64,000 nt of DNA, from assembly GCA_022393335.1 (NCBI GenBank), contig JAJEKB010019874.1:210918-274917 (forward strand). The letters run 5' to 3'. The notes beneath the pieces are model-generated. The model did no database searches, was not told the DNA's origin, and saw only the letters and a list, made by a program, of their open reading frames with translations. Origin of the DNA: Macrotrachela quadricornifera. Lineage: Eukaryota > Rotifera > Eurotatoria > Philodinida > Philodinidae. This document shows, piece by piece, positions 44,776 through 56,400 of the stretch. The translations under genes and the position numbers were made by a program. Position 1 is the first letter of the stretch; every line of letters starts with the position of its first letter.

Positions 44776-45669
44776 CGATACTATGATATACTATGGCCAC
44801 GGACTGGAAGTTTTTGAAAATATAGGACTTCGTATAGAATCTAGTCTTTGTAAAAAAGAAAGATTTCCTCGTAAAAGTGACGAAAATACAGGATTCTTCA
44901 TCTTTGGATGTTAATAAAAATTTTAATTAAAATAACTATCACTTAAGGGTTTGTTATCGTAAAATTGTAGCTAGAATAATGTGCAGTTTATAGATGCTAA
45001 AACAGTGATTATTGTATTGATTAATAAAAAAAAGTGACTCCTCCAAACATACCATAAAATGCCTCTTATCCGATGTTAATAAAACAGAAGAAAAATTTCT
45101 ATGACTTCCAATAAAAAAAATAAAAATATAAAGTTTTACTGCTCTCGTAATTATATTTAAACTGCATCGATAACGCATAAGTTTCTAGTGACTATAAACG
45201 TTTTCAAAGAAGATCTATGAGAGATATCGCTTAGAATTTATTGACTATTATGTTGATTATATTGTATTCCCTTCATACTTAGAGTTTCTATATTTTGTAG
45301 CTCTTTTAAAATATTTGTCGTTTGACTTTTTTCACATCGAAGAGGATATGAAATATAGGATGAATCTGACTCCCGTAAATCGATCTTCTAATAAGACTAA
45401 GTTACGTTCTATGATAGGCTTCTGTCATTTTTATAGAGACTTTTACAGTGAAATATGTTCTCAAAGGACTGGCTAATGAACCACTCTACTTGCTGATTTG
45501 AGGCTACTGAATTACAAATAAGATTGAACTGTAAGTTCAAGTATAATGGATGTTTTTTTCACGTTTTTTCAGAGTGAGGTTGAATTCATTCATTGTGCCC
45601 GACATTCAGTAAAGTATAGTGGTATTAAAAAGCCTTGTGTTCGTTGATCCAATATTTAACATAACTTAA

Positions 45670-45750
45670 TCCTTTACGGTCCAATATTCACAAAACACCG
45701 TACCTCCTACGAGAAAATATCACCTTTAGGGCACATTCGACCGTAAAGGG
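45670..45750. mobile_element. 81-bp piggyBac-type miniature element
   Basis: Terminal inverted repeats TCCTTTACGGTC (45670-45681) and GACCGTAAAGGG (45739-45750) are flanked on both sides by TTAA (45666-45669 and 45751-45754). A TTAA duplication plus CCCTTT-like ends is the signature of piggyBac-family movement. A lone related end (TTAACCCTTTGAGTCACGGCGACG) occurs near 58467. Confidence 0.7.
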
Positions 45751-45929
45751 TTAATATAAAATTTTCTATTTTTGTTTGTTGATTAAATTGTTTTCAAAAT
45801 TATAATTTACCTGTAAAAGTGCTTTTCTTTGTGAAAAGATGAACAATAAAGTGATTCTATCAGAATGTCAAATAGAATATTGTTTTTTATAAAGAAGGTA
45901 TCCTTCCATAAGGTTTTCCAATAAAAACC

Positions 45930-46021
45930 TTCTATTTCAGAAAGTGAACAATGTACCTTAGCGATGTACCCCATTCCAGTTCTGGTAAACCCCATTTCAA
46001 AATTAACAGTTGACATCCCTG
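45930..46021. mobile_element. Short element with CAGGG-type end, copy 3
   Basis: It contains AATGTACCTTAGCGATGTACCCCA and GTAAACCCCATTTCAAAATTAACAG, and ends TTGACATCCCTG at 46021. This is the complement of CAGGGATGTCAACTGTTAATTTTG. It shares its end and GTACCCC words with the copies at 10680-11544 and 44660-44775. Confidence 0.5.
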
Positions 46022-46199
46022 AGATAATCAGTTCTATTTTTCGAAATATATTGTATCTCTTATAGGAATTTCAATTATTTATGTGCTACACAAAACTTAG
46101 AATTGTGCCAAAACTCCTGTTATCAAATTTTTCTTCGTTTGAGACAGTTTTTGTTCAAAACCACATTTAATTGATATACTTTATGTTTTAAGTAATAAT

Positions 46200-46365
46200 G
46201 CCTTAAGATTCAACATTTTATCAAAGCTGGTTAAGTCGAACAGATGCCAATGGAATTTAATTGAATGAATGTTTACAACACGGAAAGCCAACAAAAACAT
46301 TTCAATGTCTCCTTTGTGAAACGAATGATCTTGGTTGTTTCAATAGAGGATGGGGAGCAATCTAA
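46200..46365 (+). pseudogene. Decayed zinc-finger-like (transposon-type) fragment
   Basis: One plus-strand frame reads SWLSRTDANGI, stop, LNECLQHGKPTKTFQCLLCETNDLGCFNRGWGAI, stop, QH. The CxxC followed by GW.AI.QH resembles N-terminal zinc fingers of DNA transposases (BED-like). Two stops break it. No catalytic domain is found nearby. The call rests on one short motif. Confidence 0.3.
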
Positions 46366-46750
46366 CAACACTGTTGTTTTATTAGTTTTACCGGTTTAAT
46401 ACTATGTTTTTACTAAAGTTACCTGATAAGGTATTGAAGAAGGAGTGCATCTTTGAGTTCTATCACTGTCTTAACTAAAGTTTCTACCAAAAAAGCTTGA
46501 AACTAATTCAAAATGGATATCTTATAAATGTCATCAGCGATCATAGATTCGGGCTTGTACCTGGAATCACTTAAAATCAGGTTTATCAGAAAACAGCGCT
46601 AGTCATAGTAATAGTAATATATTTGGACAGATGGAACACTTTTATATTTATAGTAAAATACATGAAATTTTTTTTTTTCAGATCTTTTTCTGATAAAAAA
46701 GCATAATCATTTAAATTGTGACCATTTACATTGAGCCCAACATAACATCG

Positions 46751-47854
46751 ATGGGAAATACAACAGTTGCATCTAATAGTCCTGTCGCACGTGTTGAATG
46801 GATGTGGAATGCGAGTACAGATCCGTTTACTAAGTCTCAATCAAGTGAATGGCAACGTTATTCAGATGTAGAAAATTTGATCATTGAAGAAGCGTTCGTA
46901 GCTGGACAAATTCATGCTATGTTGGACAATTATCATATTGATTTTCAACACAATCTTCAAATTTCTAACAACGATGCAAACAAACAACGACCTGTGAAAC
47001 GGACTGAACGCAATGAAAATGATATATGTTTACGAGAAGAAAGATTCTTGCCTAATCCTATCGCTCCCGATCTTCCCTATGGCGGTCAATACGGGTTTAT
47101 TTCACCTTTTATAAAAGAAGTAGTAAAAGATCTAAACCTTACAACAAAACATTTACCGTCAAAAGACAATAAGGTTGTTCAAATAGTGGTAGAAAAGGCT
47201 GCTCTGGGTATTATTGAAGAAGGTAAAAAGCTTGGAAAACAATGTGAAGCCGAAAAGATGGCACAAAATTTGATGGAAAAGAAAACAGCAGGAATGGAAG
47301 AAGTTTGGAAGCACTGTGCTTATCTCTATTCCGTAGAAAGCTTCTTATACAAAAAATTGAATGAAGTCATGCGATTGATAGGAAGTGAAGAACATGAACA
47401 AGTCTGGCGAAGTAAATTGCACAGTTTGGGTCCATTTTGTTTGCTACTGTGGGACAATCCTTTTAGCAGCAGGCTAGCCAAACCAGGAACAGTACTGTAT
47501 CGCGGAGCTAAACTATCCAATGATTTAATTGCCTCATTTAATAATGATTGTTCCACAGATCCCAAACCATGGCACTCCTTTCAAGCATTCACTTCATGTA
47601 CTCGTAATCGCAGTGTAGCTGAGAAGTTCGGTAATGTTTTATTTATCATGAAAATTCGTCTCGCGTTTACTATTGATCTTACTGAATTTTCCGCATATGC
47701 TCATGAAGAGGAAGAACTATTATTACCTGGTGTTTCTTTTACGATTGATCGAGTGGAATTTGACAAAGATAAAGATAAGCATTTGGTCTACTTAACTCTT
47801 CAGCAAAGGCACAACAGTAAGTCAACAAACTCTTTCACTAGATTTTATTTTTAG
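46751..47854 (+). CDS. WWE-domain ADP-ribosyltransferase
   Basis: The first ATG is at 46751, 70 bases after a T-rich 3' splice site (46680) that suggests an upstream leader intron. The frame continues to a TAG at 47854 (367 residues). Residues 15-52 form a WWE domain (VEWMWNASTDP...SEWQRYSDVENLIIEEAF), a fold that in other proteins reads ADP-ribose or binds partners. A middle region is Glu/Lys-rich and helical. The C-terminal ART domain has R in VLYRGAK, S in FTSCT and the acidic loop HEEEELLLPG, giving a complete R-S-E set. A canonical donor GTAAGT at 47817 raises the alternative that the last 12 codons are intronic, with a 3' exon at 47948-48036 adding LRMEWYDHESSW. No signal peptide. Likely cytosolic or nuclear mono-ADP-ribosylation; substrate unknown. 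Confidence 0.85.
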   Translation: MGNTTVASNSPVARVEWMWNASTDPFTKSQSSEWQRYSDVENLIIEEAFVAGQIHAMLDNYHIDFQHNLQISNNDANKQRPVKRTERNENDICLREERFLPNPIAPDLPYGGQYGFISPFIKEVVKDLNLTTKHLPSKDNKVVQIVVEKAALGIIEEGKKLGKQCEAEKMAQNLMEKKTAGMEEVWKHCAYLYSVESFLYKKLNEVMRLIGSEEHEQVWRSKLHSLGPFCLLLWDNPFSSRLAKPGTVLYRGAKLSNDLIASFNNDCSTDPKPWHSFQAFTSCTRNRSVAEKFGNVLFIMKIRLAFTIDLTEFSAYAHEEEELLLPGVSFTIDRVEFDKDKDKHLVYLTLQQRHNSKSTNSFTRFYF

Positions 47855-48552
47855 TCATTTTTCTGCTGGGCTACTGAATATCTCTATAAGAATCGAATTC
47901 CGTGCGTACTCTATATCACAATTAGTATTCTTCAATACTTCATCCAGAGCTCCGTATGGAATGGTATGACCATGAATCTTCATGGGCAACTTGTTTACTA
48001 AAAAAATTTTTTTCAAACTTAATTCATCTTTCATGACTTCATTTTATTCGATCATCTCAGTTCCCCCTCTCTGGTCTCTTTAAGACTAGTTTATTTGACA
48101 TTTTATTTTCCATACCAATTACATAAATCTTACTGCTTCCTTCAAAGAATATATTGGAGATCTAACAAGTTAAGATTTTAGAGCTAGCTTTGCTGTTAGG
48201 CTCAACCACAAAACTACTTATTACAATATATGATCATATTAAAACTTGAACTTTGCAAAATAAATTATAAAGTGTAAGATTCTGAGAAAATTCACACTGT
48301 TTTGAAATCTGTTTCTGTCGTTTAAGATTAGATAATTTATCACAGCGGAGAAGTTTCTTCACCATCAAAAGAAACATTCTATTACTGTTTAACATATTGG
48401 ATAATTTCCAAGATAGAATCGATATCGCAGTTTCTTTCTCGAATAACCCATTTTTCTTACATTATTAACTTATTAAAGATAAATAATCATGGTTTAATGT
48501 ACAGCATTAGTGTTTCCAGTAAAGTTAAGCTAATATTCAGCTAAACTACTGT
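47855..48552. other. Downstream region of the WWE-ART gene
   Basis: Apart from the possible extra exon at 47948-48036, nothing is recognised. Confidence 0.45.
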
Positions 48553-48624
48553 ATGTTGTTCGAAAGATTTGGGTTTCTACAAAGTTTTTAGTAAAAAAAT
48601 CCAATCTTTCGAACATTACAACAT
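48553..48624. repeat. Hairpin with ~22-bp arms
   Basis: ATGTTGTTCGAAAGATTTGG faces CCAATCTTTCGAACATTACAACAT across a short A/T loop. The arms are nearly complementary with a 4-base bulge. Confidence 0.6.
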
Positions 48625-48754
48625 GCATGTCTCCATCTTCATCACTTAAGTGGACGAATGCGAAGTTCGTAAATACTTATAAACGGCCGTAAACGTTCAC
48701 GATACAACTGTATTTCGGCGTATTACATGTCTCAGTATTACACCCAAGGCGAAC

Positions 48755-49070
48755 ACAGGAAATCGGATCCTGTCGGATCTATATAATTTCTGTCGGAACC
48801 CATATGGTTTTTGTCGGATTCCCATCAGCCGGATTCCGGCCCGGATTTTGTCGGGATGCGCCGGAAACAAGATGAAATCCGACCAGATCCGACCGGATTT
48901 CATTATGTTTCCGCTACATTCCGACGAAATCCGGGCCGGAATCCGGCTGATGGGAATCCGACGAAAACCATGTTGGATTCGGTCGGTTTTTCATGAAAGA
49001 TATCGGATTCCGATGGAATCCGACGCGGATCCGATCGAAAACGATCGGATCTACAGGTCGGATTGAATGT
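48755..49070. repeat. GC-rich palindrome built of CGGAT words
   Basis: The arms meet near 48892. TCGGATTCCCATCAGCCGG / CCGGCTGATGGGAATCCGA and CCGGCCCGGATTT / AAATCCGGGCCGG are exact complements. The outer arms (CGGATCC..GTCGGAT...TTTC..GTCGG) are diverged but follow the same order to about 48755 and 49070. Composition contrasts sharply with the AT-rich surroundings. All open frames here are by-products. Confidence 0.88.
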
Positions 49071-49331
49071 TTTGGGCAGACATATATATGGTAAGCATAT
49101 AAAAGGCTGAAGAAAAAAGAAGTAGAAAAAAATATTGAACGTATAAAAATGCTGAAGCAATTCTCAGTGGCGCTCAAGATAAAATTTATACTTATAGTCA
49201 CTCTAGAATCCTGAGAGATAACACTTTCCTGCTACCTCTCTTCTTTCTAGCCTAAAAGTTTTACATTGTCACTTTATGCTCTTCATCGTTGACTAGTCGA
49301 ACCGAGACTAAAAATCATAAATCCTGGAACA

Positions 49332-49499
49332 ATGTACATTAAGATTCTGATAGATCTTTGTGAACAAAATGGAGCCAACCAGATTCATCTGACTGTATCA
49401 GAAACTGGTTCAGAAAACCTCTCTATAGAATGCGATATAGTGAAACGAAAATTGTCAACAGGGATGAAAAGACTAAAAAAATATACTAGAAGAAAATGA
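49332..49499 (+). CDS. Small open frame with protein-like composition
   Basis: 55 codons from ATG to TGA: MYIKILIDLCEQNGANQIHL, then an acidic stretch and a basic end KRLKKYTRRK. The amino-acid mix is natural and unlike the surrounding AT-rich noise. No domain is recognised. A charged 77-codon minus-strand frame (49706-49473) overlaps its end; I cannot tell which, if either, is real. Confidence 0.25.
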   Translation: MYIKILIDLCEQNGANQIHLTVSETGSENLSIECDIVKRKLSTGMKRLKKYTRRK

Positions 49500-50524
49500 A
49501 TATTTTTCGTTGAAGGAGGGTGCAGCAGCTCTCATCACATCCTCTAAATGCCCATTGAGCTCCATGAATATACAACTAAATATCGAAGCCACTTTTTCTT
49601 CCTTGAATTTTATCTTTAAGTTCAAATTTTCGACATGTTTCTTTCGGTGTTTATTTTTGACTTGTTTTATACCACTCGTATATATCAGTGACTGCATACG
49701 AGACAATACAAGCGTATACAGAATGAAATGGAGATCATATACGATCTCCGTATATCATCATACTTCTTTGTATACGACACGAAGATATACGATTGTAATA
49801 CTGAGATGGATAATAGGAAGAAATACGGTCATATTTCGCTGCACACGATCGTTTACAGTCGTGCTATTTCGATCTAGGTAATGTACCAAACAATTCTTTA
49901 AAATTCCGAGACATGAGATGATCGATTAGAAAGCAGGATACAAACGTTATTAACTGTTGGCAGACATTTGCCGTATGCTGTGAAATATTCTTTGTAAAAA
50001 CAACGTGAAGACTGAATATTTGATTTTTCTTTCTATTTATAAAAAAAAAGGATACAGTTGGGCACTATCATGATTCCAGCACCTCCTTAAAAACTGCCTT
50101 TTATTGATCATTGCGAAACTTTAAATCCAGTCAGATGTTACTTAACCATCGTCTCCAGCTATATATGCGACAAAAACGAACAGAAAATTCCTAACGAGAT
50201 GTTTCTCTGCACAATAAAAACAAATCAAACTCACTGTATAATGCAAGTACAGTCCCAACAAAATAACACGAAAAGTATAAAATCACTTGATGCATGCTAC
50301 GTAAATCACTTAGAGAATTTTTCTTTTTTTATGAATAGATAGAGCGTCTTTCGTTCTATTTTTCCATGCTACTTGATCATTACTTCAGTGATATCATAAT
50401 CATAAATTTCGATAAGAACCGGTTTTGTTGCAAGTCAGTTGGCCCTATTTGATCATGATGAGCGTAGCTTAAACAATAGAGACACTTGTGTATTTTATTT
50501 TGTTATCACCGGAAAAATTGTATT
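49500..50524. other. Intergenic with small hairpins
   Basis: 49730-49760 contains a perfect short palindrome (GGAGATCATATACGATCTCC) within a segment of repeated TATACGA words (49690-49800). No firm gene. Confidence 0.45.
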
Positions 50525-50748
50525 AAAAAATATGCTATATCACAAGATACAGCATGAAAGACTCTACAATTAACAAAGAACAATTATAAAAAGATGAGAT
50601 AGGAAAAAACGAACTCATGTTTTATCAAAATATAAGCTCGTTTTCGCCATATCAAAAACTAGTACCTCAGAGTTTTATCAATTTCGAAAACAAATAGCCC
50701 TTTATAAATTGTAAAGCTTTCCATGCTGCATCTTATGATATTTTATGT
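50525..50748. mobile_element. Short inverted-repeat (MITE-like) element, copy 2
   Basis: The left end (ACAAGATACAGCATGAAAGACTC) and right end (AAAGCTTTCCATGCTGCATCTTATG) are inverted repeats of about 40 bp. They match those of copy 1 (23374-23597). The length is the same (about 224 bp). The interiors differ more than the ends. No coding content. Confidence 0.75.
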
Positions 50749-53116
50749 TTTTTTTAATACAATTTATTTAATGATGATTGAATGAAATGCAGAAGTATCT
50801 CCTTTTTTAAGTCACAACCATTATGGTCTAATAGTATCAGTTGGCTATCAACGAAACCGGGTCTCATCGAAATTTTATGGTTATGATACCAGCTGAATAG
50901 TGATCAAATACCAAAAATGCAAAGTGCAACAATGCCCACGGTCACAAAATATATATCCACAATTTAGATAGGTAGATATTACGTTCAAACAAGAATATCT
51001 CTCTCTTTTTTACAAAAAAGCGGACTCACCAAATACAAATATGAAAATCATTTCTAATCGAATCAAATCACATCCTTTGATACCCCATGACCATTGACAT
51101 TAGTCCTCACAATTTCACAACTAAAGTGATAACAATATATGTCCACTTCTCCTATCACTCATAATCAAAATTCTCTGAAGTTTCAGTAAGCTGTAGAACC
51201 AAAACCAACTACTAAGGTCCATCAATTGGACACTCAAATCACTAAGATTCTGTAAAATCTGACTAACCTATACAAATTGATGGAATTTCACACAGAAACT
51301 ATAGCCAAATGCAAATTCCTCCTCTTTAAATTATTGGCAGTTTCGATACAAGACTAGGATCAATATTATATAACTATAACATCCAGGAGAAAATTTGATT
51401 TCAACATTACAACAGATTCAACACTACCGACTTCAACGTAACTCGCGTTTAGAGGCTCCGCTGGATTTTAATCAAATCGAATACCTTACCTGAAAATTCG
51501 ACAAAATATTGACTCTTATTCTTTCCAAAACCCATCACAATCGACTATCATAGATCTATAGAACCAGTAAACACGCCCTATCTCTCAAGTTCACCATTTT
51601 CAAAGAGACTATCCCCCAACTTAGGAATAATTTCTATTAACATTCAACCCTTTTACCGTAAACCGAACTACTCTAATTCATATATTTTCCTTCCCAACCC
51701 CACATCAGATGACATACACAGCCTTCGGAAATAGAAAATTTCGCCTAATAAAATCCAACATCACCTCTACTTCTTCGTAGGAACCGAACATAATCAAATA
51801 TCCGCTAATACAGCAACAACAACACAAACCAAAAAACATTTTAAGCGTGATAATCGTCGTGATATTTATCATGATGCTGATCGTGCTGATCTTTTTCATC
51901 TTTATGATCATGATACTGTTGATGATGATCTTGATCGTCTTCTTGATCCTGATAATCTTCGTGCTCTTGATCGTTATGTTGTTCCTTATCTTCTTGATCA
52001 TGATCGTCTTGTTCATCGTCGTTTTCATCGATTTGGTTATGATGATGAATGGAAATAGAAAATGGTCAGGAATGAAGCGTAATATGATGTTTGTTTATGG
52101 TAAATCGACATTTATTGGATTGTGTCTTCGATGAAATTTTTGTTTCACATGAATAAATTGGCATGCTACACTCTTTTTGAATTAATAGTTATCTGATAAT
52201 GATAGGAAACTATATTTTGAGGTTGAGACAGATGATGAATATATATTAAATGAGATCAGACTGCTCCAGTCTCACACTGAAGAAATGAATTTCTATTTAT
52301 AACAAAAGAACAGATACAACTGATCATTTACTTTTAAAATTTTAGTGATTAGACTTGATGAAGTTTGGTGAGTGATTATAACTGAAATGATAATCTTTAA
52401 AATGCATAGCTTCTTCCAAGGTAAATTTCTGGTACTGAAAGCTTCTAACAACTTGTGCTTACTTCATAGGGATTGTATTGGTACATCCGATGGGATCTCG
52501 AGTACAATATATACAATAATTTTGAAATTCTATGAAACTTTCAGGATTTTTAGACCATACTGATTAAACACAATGTGTAATATGAGTATTTTAAATTGCA
52601 TTAATAATTATAAATATATTGACTATGAAATCTCGATAGTTGTGGTTTATAAGAACGAAAGCTAAAATTTATGATTATACAGAATGTAACCGTTCCAAAT
52701 GTCTTTTCAATAAGGTAGACACAATAATTAATTAAAATGTTATTCGGATAATTTTTTATTCTGACGAACGACTTTATGATTTATTTTCAATGTGCAACAT
52801 AAAAAGAAAGTTCTTGTAATAAAGACTTCACTGCATTTTTTTCATCGTTGAACCGATTGTATCATTCTTCAACAATGTAGAATTAATGAATATCCATATG
52901 TTGAAATGTATCTTTTAAATCTATGATTGTACCTTAAAATATATGACAATCTAATAAAAGCTTGCAACTATTACCTTCAATTTACATAGCTTCTTTATAA
53001 CTATTAGTTCTATCTGAAATGTCGGAAACATTCCACATTGGTATTTGTCTCGGCCACTGACCAATAAAATATTTAAATAAATCAAGTAATTGATACGCTC
53101 AGAAAACAGCAACTCT
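50749..53116. other. Intergenic; low-complexity Asp/His-coding segment
   Basis: No firm gene. 51845-52035 is a GATC/GATGAT-rich low-complexity stretch. One minus-strand frame there, about 70 codons without a start, is almost only Asp, His, Gln, Glu and Lys (for example DQDHHQQYHDHKDEKDQHDQ). Other frames give strings of Ile/Met and are by-products. 51170-51700 has C-rich, stop-broken coding-like sequence that I cannot assign. Confidence 0.4.
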
Positions 53117-53473
53117 ACCTATAGGTCAGCCTGGGACATGGTATAGACCAAAAAATCGAATGATGGTATTTCGACTTGAAATTTTGTCTGCCGATAGGTC
53201 TATATATGAGTAATATATATCCTGAAAATTTCAGCTCGAAAGAATGTTCCCTTTGTGAGATTTTGAAGTCGCAAAAACGAATGGTGTTATATTAAAGATA
53301 CTAGAGTTTACTGTTTTTATACCTTTAATATCTCATGAAAGGAACATTCTTTCGAGTTGAACTTTTCAGAATATATTACTCATATATAGACCTATTTACA
53401 GACAAAATTTTAAGTCGAAATACCATCATTCGATTTTTTTGTCTATACCATGTCGCAGGCTGACCTATTGGTC
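53117..53473. repeat. Large near-perfect palindrome (~357 bp)
   Basis: The left arm 53117-53280 and right arm about 53312-53473 are reverse complements with few differences. Matched blocks are ATAGGTCAGCCTG, ACATGGTATAGAC, AAATCGAATGATGGTATTTC, GGTCTATATATGAGTAATAT and TCGAAAGAATGTTCC. The loop is about 30 bp. The arms are the best preserved of the palindromes in the window, suggesting a young element or continuing arm-to-arm conversion. Confidence 0.9.
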
Positions 53474-56400
53474 AAATCCATATAACTCTGGACGAGAAGT
53501 CTGAGGACACGTGCTTTTGTTTAATTTTTTAACCTTCAGGGTAGTTCTATCTTATGCACAATCTTCTAACTCTAAGGTGAGTTTAGAATCGAAAATGGTC
53601 TTACGTTAGATCCTCAGAGATTATCCACACCAAAAATGGACTTTTAACCCTATTCGATCTCAAGAAACTGTAAGATGGGGGACGAATTATTTGTATTGGG
53701 TAATAGACTAATGTTAGTACTTCATCACACTATTGTCCTATATGCTGCCAAATTCTGCTTCCGTGAGAAAACTTGATCGCAAAATACCACTTTTTCACTA
53801 TACTGGTCTATAGGGTCACCATGTGTATAACCTTATCCACCAATAGAAAGATTTTGAACATATGGTCCTTATGTCTTTAGATAGTCACTATATAGAAGTA
53901 TTCATCAAGACTAAAGTCGGTGACTAATCATTAGATTTAGCTATGAAATAATAGACCTAAAACTAGGCTATTTTAACTATTTTTTTCATTTTTGCATAAT
54001 GTCACATAGGACCAATTCTTATATGAGTAATATAGTGTTGCACAGAAACTACTAACTTAGTACTATACCCCTATATATAAAATTCTAATAAAAGTCTATA
54101 GTTACAGAAAAAAGTGAATGCGTGAAAATGACAAAAAATCGTATTAATGGTTATATAAGCCAAAAATTGATATTTTGTGACTTGAAAAAAGCTATGATGC
54201 AGAGCGAAAGTCCGTGGAATTTTTTTATCATTAGTCTTAGAGTAGTGAGGCCTCCAATCACTGAAAGTTTGAGCTTGGCTGCTGAAGTTCACTGTAACGA
54301 TGGAAGATTTCTGATGGAACTACTCATATATATTTTTTTCTTTTCATTTCTCTTTAATATGTATGATTTTTTGTGGAGTGAAGCATTTCTCCATAAACGG
54401 AAACAATTTCCTCAACGACTGAGTACAGTTGTCCACTGCTGTTCGAATGCACCTTGACTTTTCAATTGGGCCAAAATGTTCGTAAAACGTCCCACATCCT
54501 TTACATCTATACATGTCTAATGATCAGAACATGAATTGTCGAAACGTAACAATACTAATTTAACGTTTTTATGTTATTTTATTTTATTCTTATTTATATT
54601 TTTATAAAAAAAAATTATTATTTAGTTTTAAATTAATTTAATTAAATAATAACAGAAAGATAATGTAAAATTTCAAATATTTATCAATAAATGATGTCCT
54701 TTCTAATAACAGGAAATGGATGTCGTATAATATACGCGTTTGTTTTTTGTTACATCGAGCTGAGAATCGAAAGAAAAGACAAAACTATATGGTGTAGCTG
54801 GATGAAAAAAACATGTGCAAAAAATTTTCATTCATATCTATCTCATCATCATGTGTATGAAGTAGCACGGTTGACTGATTCACATAAATAAACATTACTT
54901 GGAAAAAACCAGCTGAATGCATTGAATATAAATACATACGATAGCTTGCTTCCAAGATGCACAAAAACAACTTTAATATATTTCAGTATTAATCTCCATT
55001 GTAACTATACCTAGTTATCTGCATGTTGATTCTCCTATGTAATGTGACACATTAGATATAAATGTTGATGTCACGTTGTAGAGTGAACTCAAAAATGTAA
55101 GAAAATATACTTTATTATTCGGAAAATTGATTCTATGTGTCTTCAAAATGTACACATTAAGCATTAATTGCAGTTTTCTCCATTGCAATATATTTTATCT
55201 TACTTTGAAACTGTTTATGCATCCTAATGTGAAGCTTCAATCTCCGCTATCGAATGTTGTTTAAAGTATCCTGTATGATTTTCCTGTGGGAAATAGAAAA
55301 AACTTTATTCCTTTTATCAACGTGAAATTATTCTGAAAATAATACTTGATCAATATCATTGTTATAGCGTTGTGAAAAGATCTTATTCTAAATTTTAATA
55401 ACTCAGTTATGAAATATCAGTAAAAACTAGTGGACAGTAATTCACTTCTGACAGTGATTCAAATATGATACTTTTTTCTTAGAGAATCTCATCTTTGGCA
55501 GTTTTTGTTTATATAATAGAGCAATGGTTATGATAATACGAGCATGAGATAAGTAACTGGTATATTGCTGATGGTAAAACTAGATTCGGATAAAATTGAT
55601 GTTTTTTTGAATTGGAACTGTATCGGAATGAATTTCCTTCTCAAGTATACAATAATAGATTTTTCTTCTTTCAGAAAAGGATCAGCGAATCTTTCCGACT
55701 CGTACTACTTATATTTTTATTAAATGTTGCACGAACTTTTGGTTAGATCTAAGTACACATAATGCTAAAATATAATAAAGAATATAAAATTTTTAGCATA
55801 ACTATCGTATTTTATATTGTTTTTAATCGATATACATGATTGAAAACTAAAAATGAGTAAGAAAAAGAGTAGTCTCTCAAAAACAACTTTTCGCGTATTC
55901 ATCTTCTTTTTAGTAAAGTCTTCATTTTTCAATAATAGAAAAACTTTTTGAAAAAAACAATGCGTACTTTTGTTGCTCGTCAAAAGGTGATTAAAATGGT
56001 GTATGATGATCGGGAAAAAGTTTCAAAACCAGGGAGGAGATAGGTTTGCGAGAGAGATGACTCATTACTCTGAGTGCCTACTCTTGTCAAAACTGTGTAA
56101 TAGAAGATTTTTATCTTTTGTGGCTTAAAAGTACATGATTAGACTCAGTTTTCGATGGGGAATCCAAATATATCAAATTAAGAAATTTAAACTAAGCAAA
56201 AAGAGTATAAATCCCTAGGTTTCTCATAATAATGCAAGTTTTTCGTTTTTTTTGTGCTCTCTGTATTTTGAAAATTTCTCCTAGAAAACTTGATCGAATT
56301 CAAATAAAAAGGTGATTTTCAGAATCAACTCAGTCAGGAGTATCAGAATATGTAACTCTCGACAAAATTCTGAGACAGTGCTCGACGTTTGGATTGCGGT

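Noticed and set aside
46718..46750. Upstream (GTG) start of the WWE-ART frame
   Set aside because: Not an ATG in nuclear animal DNA; the first ATG at 46751 fits, with a splice acceptor just upstream.
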